The notes under the pieces: model-generated
The model's database searches: none
The model's input: the letters and a program-made list of their open reading frames with translations, nothing else
Told to the model about the DNA's origin: nothing
Program-made: the position numbers and the translations under genes
In this document: in pieces, positions 55,441-64,000 of the stretch
How the letters are laid out: each line of letters opens with the position of its first letter
How positions within the stretch are numbered: position 1 is the stretch's first letter
From: Arion vulgaris
Lineage: Eukaryota; Mollusca; Gastropoda; Stylommatophora; Arionidae
Reading direction: 5' to 3'
DNA: 64,000 nt
NCBI GenBank assembly: GCA_020796225.1
Contig: CM036756.1
Span: forward strand, 43,519,398-43,583,397

Positions 55441-56305
55441 AAAGAACATGTATATTACTTCTCTGTCAATGTTATAAGACAAACTCTACTGTAACTTTAA
55501 TATTCTCAATCACATATATTATTTTCCACTATCTTGTAGGAAGATTACAGTCATTGTAATTATGTCTGTAAAAAGTCTAAGAAAATATTTCAACATTCAA
55601 GTGAATATATATCTACAAAATTTTCCTCAAGGTAAATGTCAAGTTGATCATACCTTTAAGCCAACGTTTGAAAAACGAAAAGAAAAAGAAAATAGAGCAT
55701 CATGCAAACGGCCTTGCAAACTAGTTCAAGGTTTCGGTGTAACCCACTTGCAGCTGTAAACTGCGCAGTTTAGAGAATTGAATCTGAAAACACACTTCCA
55801 TTGTTAAACAAAATCATCTTTTTTCTGGGTTCTCTCGAGAAATGTCACTAAGAATAGATGACCCAATTGTTAAAAGTTTGTTTTTATTTTTGTTTTAGAT
55901 GATTCTAGAAGGTGGCAAAAACTGTAATAAGCACAGTTCTTTTTTTAATTTAAAGGATAAAAAAAGCTATAAAACTAACTGGCACAGAAAAACACATGGG
56001 GTGAAAACGCTAAACATAAGTATATGAAAGAGATATACGAAACGTTTAATGTAAATTTAATCGCTGTCTTCGTAGTCAAGAGGTAAAAATGTTGGCTTTA
56101 TAAATGTAATGTAAATTACGTCTATGTCGAAGTCAATTGGTTAGAGCGTTAGTTGACTTAGGAAGATACCGAGATCGCGTCCCAATCTAGGCGTACTTGT
56201 TTCTTGCACACTTTATGTCTTCTCATATTCGAGATTTTAGAACAATTCTGTGAAAGTTCTCGGTGATTTAAGGCAAGTTTCACACAGGTTTAACTACTGC
56301 AGCGC
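55440..56305. other. No gene recognised
   Basis: A 65-codon frame at 55562-55759 has no recognisable domain. Around 56125-56200, GTCAATTGGTTAGAGCGTTA followed by GATCGCGTCCCAATC is a weak tRNA-like relic. Confidence 0.4.
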
Positions 56306-56309
56306 CCGT

Positions 56310-56665
56310 ATGGTGCCGGGGCCCGCAAGGGAAGTAAAGAAAAGTACCACTGCGATCTACAAGGCAAGTCGTAAGAAGCGACTGATGTAGGGAAGCTACC
56401 CTAGTAAATAAAAAGCATCGCAGTAATCGGATGTGCTGGCGCATAACTGGCACAACGTACAATCGCTCTTACAATTGCTGATGGACATACTGAGGGAGAG
56501 ATCGGAGCACTTATGGACTAATTTGTTCGAGGTGCAGTGATGGTGATCCGACGACTAAACTAAACTAAAATAATCGCTCTTAGGCTCATATCACATACAA
56601 ATCACACACAGAGTGGTTAACGAGTGATCGATATGGAGCGTTTTCTAAAGAAGAAGAACTACTAC
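56310..56665 (+). mobile_element. Family C element with an insertion of repeat Y
   Basis: Starts GTGCCGGGGCCCGCAAGGGA; broken near 56480 by GGAGAGATCGGAGCACTTAT and CGAGGTGCAGTGATGGTGAT (repeat Y-like), then resumes AATCGCTCTTAGGCTCATAT through to GAAGAAGAACT. Confidence 0.75.
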
Positions 56666-56671
56666 ATACCT

Positions 56672-57070
56672 TCCACACTGGAACTGTCATAATTACAATG
56701 TCTAGGTCGTCTGTGTCCACACTGGAACTGTCATAATTACAATGTCTAGGTCGTCTGTGTCCACACTGGAACTGTCATAATTACAATGTCTAGGTCGTCT
56801 GTGTCCACACTGGAACTGTCATAATTACAATGTCTAGGTCGTCTGTGTCCACACTGGAACTGTCATAATTACAATGTCTATGTCGTCTGTGTCCACACTG
56901 GAACTGTCATAATTACAATGTCTAGGTCGTCTGTGTCCACACTGGAACTGTCATAATTACAATGTCTAGGTCGTCTGTGTCCACACTGGAACTGTCATAA
57001 TTACAATGTCTATGTCGTCTGTGTCCACACTGGAACTGTCATAATTACAATGTCTATGTCGTCTGTGTCG
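56672..57070. repeat. 44-bp tandem repeat, 9 copies
   Basis: Unit: CCACACTGGAACTGTCATAA, TTACAATGTCTAGGTCGTCT, GTGT; copies almost identical, with CTAGG/CTATG variation. Confidence 0.95.
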
Positions 57071-57496
57071 AAAGTAAGGAGACGAGAACCACTAAGAAAA
57101 TGGAAAGAGAGGATTCATAGATTTTGACATCAGGAAAGACACAGTGTGTAAAAGAAGAACATGACTCAACAGTTTCTGAAGGACATAGACTAGGACTGGA
57201 ATCAAGTCAGAAGAGAGAAAGCTGATATGATCATGTGATGCTCTCTATCTTCCTCTATCTTCGCTAAACCGTCACACGAAATGATGAACAACAAAGTACA
57301 AATATATAGTCATGTCTTTAGTGTCTGTGATTATCGAAAATCATGTGGAAGAAGGTGTTTTTTGTCTTCCTCTCTTTATTTATCATGCTCAGTGCAGTGT
57401 TGGATATTAATGAAAGAACCTTATGTGTGACTTGTCTAATGCCCTTTGTAAATTGGCATTCGTTTCTCTAAAGTTGTTTTTGATGTCATCGTATAT

Positions 57497-57498
<2 letters not shown>
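57071..57498. other. No feature recognised
   Basis: Nothing supported. Confidence 0.4.

Positions 57499-57499
<1 letters not shown>

Positions 57500-57539
<40 letters not shown>
57500..57539. repeat. (TC)n microsatellite
   Basis: About 20 CT units, next to the 3' end of a LINE. Confidence 0.95.
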
Positions 57540-57541
<2 letters not shown>

Positions 57542-57544
57542 CCC

Positions 57545-58395
57545 GGCCTAGACTGATGAACCAACTTTTATCATGAATTTTACCGTATTATTTAGAGACT
57601 CGTTTCTCTGTACAGCTTCTCGCGAAGCTCTGTGTTTTGAGGCCAGGTTTCTTTTCTTATACCTGCTATCAGTTGACAATCTTGCAGTACGTGCTCTGCC
57701 GTCATGTCCGCCTTTTGCAGGGGCACAGGCTAGTTGTGCAAATTTGTTATTTAAATTTAAATAAACAAATTTAAATTTGTTAAACATGTGGGCGCAGAGC
57801 TTGTTGTGGCCGGTACGGAGGCGGAGTATGGCCACTTGTTCACTACGAGACAGACCATAGTATTCGTCGCTGTTGCTGTACTGAGGATGGTCTTTTGTCC
57901 ATTTGTCTTTATAGTGTCAGCCGATGGTTGTTCTGGCTTCCTCATAACCGATCTCGAGATCAGTCTGAGGTAGTCGTCCGACTTCTTTAGCTAGCTTGTC
58001 GGCATGTTCGTTTCCTCTTATGTTACAGTGTGATGGGATCCACTGAATGACAGTGCGTTTGAGTGTGTACACTAGTACATCGAGGGTCGCTTTCAGAGTA
58101 CATTGAGCTCTGTTTTGCCTACGCTTTTGAATGCCGTGATGACCGATAGAGCATCGGTGAATATCACGACTTTGCCAGATCTGGAGTGCTCGTCGTATGC
58201 CACCTTCTCGAGTAGAAGGTTGGCGAATCGTCTGGGATATTGATGAGGAACAGGTTGTTCTCTATCTCCCAGTCTTCCACTTCTACGCTTCTGCTGTCCG
58301 TTTCGAGGTAGCGCCATCTTTCTGAGTGCCAACTTGCAATCTAGCAATTGACGTCTAGCCACTCCAACCTTCAATCCAAGCTTTTGCAATCTAGC
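57545..58395 (-). mobile_element. Jockey-like LINE RNase H and C terminus
   Basis: Reverse strand: LLEKVAYDEHSRSGKVVIFT then TDALSVITAFKSVGKTEL (RNase H Asp), TVIQWIPSHCNIRGNEHADK (SHCxxxGNExAD signature), EQVAILRLRTGHNKLCAHMF, and in another frame KADMTAEHVLQDCQLIAG with RKETWPQNTELREKLYRE. A 30-bp AT duplication near 57745-57775 and stops show it is inactive. The RT domain is missing. Confidence 0.88.
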
Positions 58396-58655
58396 AATTG
58401 ACGTATAGCCACTCCAACATTAAATTCAAGCTCTAGCAATCTAGTAGTTGACGTATAGTCAGTCCAACATTCAATCCAAGCTCTTGCAATCTAGTAGTTG
58501 ACGTATAGTCACTCCAACATTCAATTCAAGCTCTAGCAATCTAGTAGTTGACGTATAGTCACTCCAACATTCAATCCAAGCTCTTGCAATCTAGCAATTA
58601 ACGTATAGATACTCCAACATTAAATTCAAGCTCTTGCAATCTAGTAGTTGACCCG
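58328..58655. repeat. 50-bp tandem repeat, about 7 copies, from LINE RNase H region
   Basis: Unit: CTTGCAATCTAGTAGTTGAC, GTATAGTCACTCCAACATTC, AATCCAAGCT. The first copy encodes (reverse) KLGLKVGVARRQLLDCK, in frame with the RNase H relic, so the array extends outward from the LINE's broken end. Confidence 0.9.
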
Positions 58656-58864
58656 GATTGGTTTCAATGTGCTGAAAGGTGTCCAGCGCTTATGGGAGGA
58701 TTGAGAAATATCTAATGGGTCACATTGAGAACATATCTTATGTGAGCGCATTGACAACATATCTTATGTGGCCCTGAGAATATATCTGATGTGTGCACAT
58801 TGACAACATATCTGATAAATTTTATCACGTTTTTGTCATTAGTTTTTTAAAAAAATTTTTAATT

Positions 58865-59200
58865 GGGGAGCGTCTGACCGAATAGATTAGAGCTCGGCTT
58901 CCATTGGGAGGAGCGTCTGACCGAATAGATTAGAGCTCGGCTTCCTTTGGGAGGAACGTCTGACAGAACAGATTAGAGCCGGCTTCCATGTGGGAGACTT
59001 GTGTTCAATTCACGGTAATCCAAAAGATTTTATTTCTGCTCTGGGCATAAAAGAAAAAACGTAACCTGAACAGCTTCGCGGTGACTCCACTAGCAGTGGG
59101 CGGGCATTAAATTTCTCAGGCTCACGTTCCACCTGTCCAACACCGCCTAAAAGCGGTGCGAGCATAACGGGGTTTTTTGCGTTTTGTTTAATCATCCTAC
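58865..59200 (+). mobile_element. SINE family D with its head triplicated
   Basis: GGAGCGTCTGACCGAATAGA and TTAGAGCTCGGCTTCC occur three times (58867, 58908, 58950); then GTGTTCAATTCACGG (B-box-like), AACCTGAACAGCTTCGCGGT and CACCGCCTAAAAGCGGTGCG. Confidence 0.65.
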
Positions 59201-60130
59201 ATTGAAAAGTTGAATTCTTGGCGTTATCTTTACAGGACGAAACTATCAACTACGTAAACAGTCGTTGATTTTCTAGGCACCACTTACACGTTCAGTAGTT
59301 TGCCATTTTTTTCTGAACTGTGGGTTTATTTTTCCCTTTAAAAGTCCCAGGAAACAAATTTACCCCCAAAATTTTCCCTCCCCAAGTTTAACCAGGCAAC
59401 TTGTTTTTGTGATCGAGTTCACTAGCGCTTAAGCTGCAGACGTCTACTAATGCTACATTAACCTTTTAAAAAAAAGAAAAAACACGCAATGAAATATAAA
59501 TAAATGAAAGTCGGAATAACCTGCAGTGCATTATCATGCTTTATTTTGTTTGTATAATACGTCCCAGTCAGATCTCAGGCCAATAGATCATAACTTTAAA
59601 CAAAACATTAAATAAATTAAAAACTTAACATAACTTTAATAACATTAACATAACATTAACATCTTAAAAAACATTAACATAACTTTAAATATACATTAAT
59701 ATACATTAACATAACATTAACATAACATTAACAAAACTCAATTAAAACAAGATTTTCTAAAAAGTAATTACAATGTATTGTTATATTATATGTAATATAA
59801 CTCTACAAATATGATGTAAGTAATAATAAATTATCAGCCGTGTTAAATATTGTTTTCCATTATTACAAGCAATTTACGAATTAACGAATTACGAATTAAC
59901 GTGACAGCAAAAATATGAAATTTTGCAGGAGATAACAGAAAAAACAATATATAATTTTGCATGGACGATGACAAGCAGAAGACAAAGCAAAATTACAACG
60001 ACATAAATGAGAATATGAAAAGAATGCTCATTTATAAAGAAAAAGACACTCAGAAATGGTAGAAACAAGTTTCAATGTTAGGTAAAAGTAGCAACAGTAT
60101 TCACCTACAGGCGGCAAAAGATAAATGTTC
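59200..60130. other. AT-rich spacer with TAACAT-type repeats
   Basis: 59610-59745 holds imperfect repeats of ACATTAACATAAC. No coding feature. Confidence 0.5.
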
Positions 60131-60134
60131 GGAA

Positions 60135-60415
60135 ATGTAACATTTAAAATCTTAGAATAGCACGGGGAAAATAAGAAGCATATATCGGGGAAAGCTACAT
60201 GATTGGGAATTTCCGAGGACAGATGGGCAGGACGAGGTAGGGGACGACCAAGACGAAGGTGGCAGCAGGATATCAAAGAAACATTGAACATGACGATGGA
60301 AGAGGAGGGAGAACTTGCTGGAGACAAAGAGTTTTTCAGTCGAGCTGTGATGAAAGCAATGTTCCGAAAGAAATGCTACTACTGGAACATTCTTGATTTC
60401 AAATAGTATACCACA
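60135..60415 (+). mobile_element. RTE-like LINE C-terminal tail
   Basis: Encodes RGRPRRRWQQDIKETLNMTM and EEEGELAGDKEFFSRAVMKA. The intact relative of 2310-2745. Confidence 0.78.
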
Positions 60416-60424
60416 ACATGCAAT

Positions 60425-60850
60425 GATAAACAGAAAAAATGGAAACAGGTGGTAGAACAGCAATGCGCTGGACTGATGAAATATCATTTCCCTGAACCCA
60501 ACCCGACTGTCATCTTTGCCGTCGGACGGGTCATAACAGAATGAGACATCACCTGTACACTAGATTTAAGATAGGCACCAACAACCTGTCCCCTGTGACT
60601 GGCGTATGACACCCAGGTATATCCTAAGGACTGTCCCCAGTATGCAGACCTTAGAAGTAAAGGGGGCCCAACTATACCAGCGTCCAAGACAAACTGTAGA
60701 GGTATCTGACAATCTGAAACAGAACGCGGCTTTATTAGAGAATATGAAATTCAATCTAGTAAAACGCAGAAGAACCCTTAAATGAAGGGAGAGAGGTCTC
60801 TCAAGCTTATACTTTTGACACCACATGGTTACAAGGGGAACATGGTGAGA
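60425..60850 (+). mobile_element. Jockey-like LINE C-terminal relic
   Basis: Forward frames give RMRHHLYTRFKIGTNNL and CPCDWRMTPRYILRTCPQYA, matching the LxTGHxRMRHHLYxKFKIG...CPCG motif. Degraded after 60650. Confidence 0.65.
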
Positions 60851-60859
60851 TAAGATATA

Positions 60860-61240
60860 CAACTGCCTTTGTGGGGGTCAAAATGGTATATACAACTACC
60901 ACTGTGTGGGTCAGAGTGTATATGCAACTGCATTTGTGTGGGTCAGAGTGGTATATACAACTACCACTGTGTGTGTCGAGTGGTAATCAAATCACTGTGT
61001 GGGTCAAAGTGGTATATGCAACTGCTTTTGTGTGGGTCAGAGTGGTATATACAAATACCTGTGTGGGTCAAAGTGGTATATGCAACTGCATTTGTGTGGG
61101 TCAAAGTGGTATATACAACTGCATTTGTGTGGGTCAAAGTGGTATATGCAACTGCATTTGTGTGGGTCAAAGTGGTATATACAACTGCATTTGTGTGGGT
61201 CAAAGTGGTATATACAACTACCACTGTTGGGTAAAAGTGA
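60860..61240. repeat. 33-bp tandem repeat, about 11 copies
   Basis: Unit: TTTGTGTGGGTCAAAGTGGT, ATATACAACTGCA, at 33-bp spacing (61091, 61124). Divisible by 3, so several frames appear open. Not a gene. Confidence 0.93.
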
Positions 61241-61255
61241 TATAAATGTTAAACT

Positions 61256-61455
61256 GCGTCTCTATGACTAATGGTTAAGCCGTTGGACTTGTATTCCGGA
61301 GGTCGTCGGTTCGAATCCGGACAGCGCCGTTCTGTTCACGGATGAATTTTGCCCAAGACCCCCAAAGATTGTTGTCGGGGGTAGAAGTTCGTGCGTGTGA
61401 AATTGGCGGTGACTTGCCATTTCTGGGAAAGACATCGGGGCAGATGGGAATCCCG
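61256..61455 (+). mobile_element. tRNA-derived SINE, family A
   Basis: GTCTCTATGACTAATGGTTA (A box), CGGTTCGAATCCGGACAGCG (perfect B box), TTGTTGTCGGGGGTAGAAGT, GACTTGCCATTTCTGG. Follows the 33-bp array directly. Confidence 0.8.
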
Positions 61456-61496
61456 TGATGACGTCATTCTTATATCTTTAAACGTTTTAATATCAA

Positions 61497-61600
61497 CGGT
61501 TCTCAACATTTTCAGCTGGCACAACATTAAATATGAGGCAACACTTCACGCCCCCCCCTTTTTCATCTTTCTCAACAGTGATGATAATGTCAAGAAAAAA
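61497..61600 (+). mobile_element. Possible hAT-type MITE end
   Basis: CGGTTCTCAACATTTTCAGC resembles the CAGTGGTTCTCAACCTTT terminal repeat of hAT elements, followed by a C-run (CACGCCCCCCCC) typical of that class. No right end found. Confidence 0.4.
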
Positions 61601-61744
61601 TTAGTTTAAAGAATACATGCTATTCTCAATGTGCAACGATGATGGTTCTATCAATTAATCAATCAATTTTCACAAACTTTGTTCAACAAAAATTACATAA
61701 CTTTCAAGAAAAAAAAAGAAAAAGAAATTTATAAAGAATCAAAA

Positions 61745-62110
61745 TCAAACAACAATTCATATGTACTCACTGGGTCTCCCATAGTTAATGAAACTGGTTA
61801 CTGAACCGATGTCATAGCAGCACCCCCAGGCAGACACAGAGAAGTTCAATCCCCCCTAACTGATGTCGAATGATATGCATAATGATGCTTCAGGGATCGT
61901 CATTAAACATCTCACTCATCTTCAGGCATCCAGTTCTACTTGAATAACGTGCAATTCCACACTTTAATACCCTGGTTAGATGCAACATCAATGTTAGTGT
62001 CCTCATCCAACAGGCGGTCCTCAAGAGACAGGAGGGCATCCTTCAATTCTTCTCTCAACTTCAATGATGTTGATGAAAGCATGTCCGCTGTCTCATTGTA
62101 GTGAACAGCC
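61745..62110 (-). repeat. Interspersed repeat X
   Basis: Reverse strand: CATTGAAGTTGAGAGAAGAA, GGATGAGGACACTAACATTG and a final GGTTCAGTAACCAGTTTCAT then ATGGGAGACCCAGTGAG. Aligns in order with 47590-47935. Confidence 0.5.
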
Positions 62111-62640
62111 TTGTAAATATAATACTTTCATGTCTTCTTCTACATCTTTCATCTCCCAGCGGAGCAAAGGTCTTCAACAAACTTTTTTCCAACTCTTCCT
62201 CTCTTTCTGTCACCCCTTTCCCAATTCTTATTTTTTTAACTTTCTGTCTAATGACCGACAAACCAATAAAAACCTAATCTTATTTCATCTCTGTTCTCAA
62301 AGACAATATTTTTTCTTTACTTGTTTGTTGTAAATCAGCATAACACACTAAATATAGATATTGAGACGTAACAAGTTATTTCTGATAGTAACTAAATGAT
62401 GTATTCTGGAAATGTTTTATCAACAAGAAGGACAAGTATCAAGATATAAACAAAATTATTAACAGAATTTATATGAAAATAGTGATAGTTTTATAAAATA
62501 AGCATACACTTATTCATTTTTGTTTTGACTATCCACTTATATTAAACACGTTTACGCCGGTTATAAACAGTGTACACATACATTAGTCTGGAAGAAAGTA
62601 TTTCATTGCTTTATAGAGCTAATACAGACATAATGTCAAT
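62111..62640. other. No feature recognised
   Basis: AT-rich, nothing supported. Confidence 0.4.
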
Positions 62641-62840
62641 ATAGATGGAGACTACAGTAAAACTATGTAGAATGGCAAGCACGTAAAACAAAGTACTGTA
62701 GTTTACAAAATAAAAACAATGACAATATACAGCAACGTTTCGACCAAAAAGGCCTTTATCAAGCAAACGATACAACAAAAGTAACGAATGTCACAGAACA
62801 CTACATGTAGACTTTGACAAAGATATTACAACCTTATTTC
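62640..62840. mobile_element. One arm of the foldback element family
   Basis: Closest relative of 1527-1730: GATGGAGACTACAGTAAAAC, CAACGTTTCGACCAAAAAGG, CCTTTATCAAGCAAACGATA, CACTACATGTAGACTTTGAC. Confidence 0.65.
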
Positions 62841-63310
62841 GCCATAATACAGACATATGGAGATAATTAATAAACATATACCCAATCTGTGAAGGCCACA
62901 GAGACGTAGTTTTACAGAAGAATGCTAAGAATCATATGAACTGCTAAAATGTTTAATGTTGATGTATTGAAGAGGTCAATGCATAGAGAAAACTTATTAT
63001 CAATATAAGAAAGAAGCAGTCATAATTTTTCGGTCATATAATGGGCAAGAAAGGTTAGATCATAGGCCACTAAAATCAATGGTAGTTGAGACAAAGGAAG
63101 ACAGAGAGAAAGAAAACTATAGACGGTGACTACTTTTGCACAACAGAGTGTTATACCCGGGGCTGATAGTCTGCTCCAATGACAGACTTTATGGGGATCC
63201 ACGATCGCTATGCCGTCGGCTGGCCATGATGATGAACAAGAATGAAATATCTTTATTGTGATAAAAAAACAATGCATTCACTTTATTCTAAAATAAAGTC
63301 AAATATCAAT
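62841..63310. other. No feature recognised
   Basis: Possible degraded LINE sequence around 62920-63080, but no motif is firm. Confidence 0.35.
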
Positions 63311-63324
63311 TAATTAATTTTTTT

Positions 63325-63575
63325 TTTAAGAAGGAGAAAATTGAAATATTTTGGACATATAAAGAGACACGAAGGGCTAGAGAATGCCATCATGGAAGGA
63401 GACATCCTGGCGAAGAGGAGAAGAGGAAGACAACGGAGAAGATAGATTAAGGATGTAACTGATGGTTTCAGCATGACGGCTGCAGAGGGGATCATCTGGT
63501 ATACGAGGGGAGAAATTTCGAAGAACTGTTAATGTTAAAAGTTCTGCTCAGGACAAACTTTTGATGGAATGATTC
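63325..63575 (+). mobile_element. RTE-like LINE C-terminal tail
   Basis: Forward frames: KEKIEIFWTYKETRR, GEEEKRKTTEKID and RRNFEELLMLKVLLRT, ending before AATGATTCAATGACG. Same family as 9895 and 42240. Confidence 0.72.
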
Positions 63576-63769
63576 AATGACGGATTCAAATATGTATGGC
63601 TCACTGCGCATCAAAAAATGTTTATAGTACATCTATCAAAAGTGTATCAGGTGTACTAAACAAAAGAAAAACAGAAAAGGCTCACTGTCACACCAAGTGG
63701 TACATTTAATGAATGACAGTGTCAGGCACGTATATTTATTGAAACAATTTTCCCGATGGATGATGTTGT

Positions 63770-63945
63770 CAACATCATGTCTCAGTCTTTATGTCAAAGT
63801 GTCTCTCTGTGACACAATTGTGGCTTGGTCAAGCTAAGAAGAGCCGTTTTCAATTAAGAATGTCCCAATCCAGCTGAGGATTGAAACCTGGGACCACGAA
63901 TCTACAAGGCAAGCGCGTTAACTATTGTAACTCTGCCCAGGTATA
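63770..63945 (-). mobile_element. Possible tRNA-derived SINE
   Basis: Reverse strand: GGGCAGAGTTACAATAGTTA, ACGCGCTTGCC, and B-box-like CCCAGGTTTCAATCCTCAGC, then GACATTCTTAATTGAAAACG. Not clearly related to families A to D. Confidence 0.55.
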
Positions 63946-64000
63946 ACGGACATAAAACATGAATGGTTGGGCCTCAAGCATCAATCTGAACAAGCTCTTG

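Noticed and set aside
55562..55759. Small lysine-rich protein, 65 codons
   Set aside because: No domain, no splice or regulatory context, no second copy; likely chance.
60869..61271. Four overlapping 87-124-codon frames
   Set aside because: 33-bp tandem repeat; all frames are repeat translations.

Overview
This is a eukaryotic, almost certainly invertebrate, genomic window: AT-rich, with GT-AG introns, AATAAA signals, and dense non-LTR retrotransposon relics (RTE-like and Jockey-like), tRNA-derived SINEs and many minisatellites. No operons, bacterial promoters or CRISPR arrays are visible. The mix of repeats fits a lophotrochozoan such as a mollusc, but the sequence alone does not prove that.

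The only host gene I can support is an acyl-CoA synthetase of the ANL (AMP-binding) superfamily, present as two tandem, same-strand paralogs. Paralog 1 enters the window without its 5' half: its last five coding exons lie at 339-432, 3785-3901, 6386-6630, 7642-7794 and 8910-9011. Paralog 2 has nine coding exons from 17326 to 40847, with the start codon, P-loop motif, YGSTE motif, hinge/GRTKD motif and C-terminal GK motif all present. Its seventh exon (38532-38765) carries an 11-base net deletion that causes a frameshift and stop, so as assembled it lacks the last ~85 residues. Introns and 3' flank are also duplicated (about 300-11550 versus 31310-47330), with the same transposon insertions at matching places, so the duplication was segmental and came after those insertions.

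Layout. 1-9.1 kb: paralog 1 with TE-filled introns. 9.1-17.3 kb: intergenic, with RTE and hAT transposon relics and a foldback element. 17.3-40.9 kb: paralog 2; intron 3 holds a 30-bp satellite (24.2-26.7 kb), intron 4 a 24-bp satellite (27.8-29.6 kb) and a 42-bp one (30.1-30.7 kb), intron 6 a 40-bp one (34.9-35.9 kb). 40.9-47.3 kb: duplicated 3' flank, enlarged by noisy 25-bp repeats and a 5'-truncated LINE with RNase H. 47.3-64 kb: repeats only, including a GC-rich island (48.2-49.3 kb) and a 4.7-kb, 61-bp satellite (50.3-55.0 kb).

The most striking general pattern is that at least seven tandem arrays are built from pieces of transposons still recognisable at the array edges: the 61-bp array from a SINE, the 40-bp array from LINE reverse transcriptase, the 80-bp array from RTE RT, the 67-bp and 28-bp arrays from LINE 3' ends, the 50-bp array from LINE RNase H, and another 67-bp array from a SINE end. 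Very long open frames in the satellites are consequences of repeat lengths divisible by three and are not called as genes.
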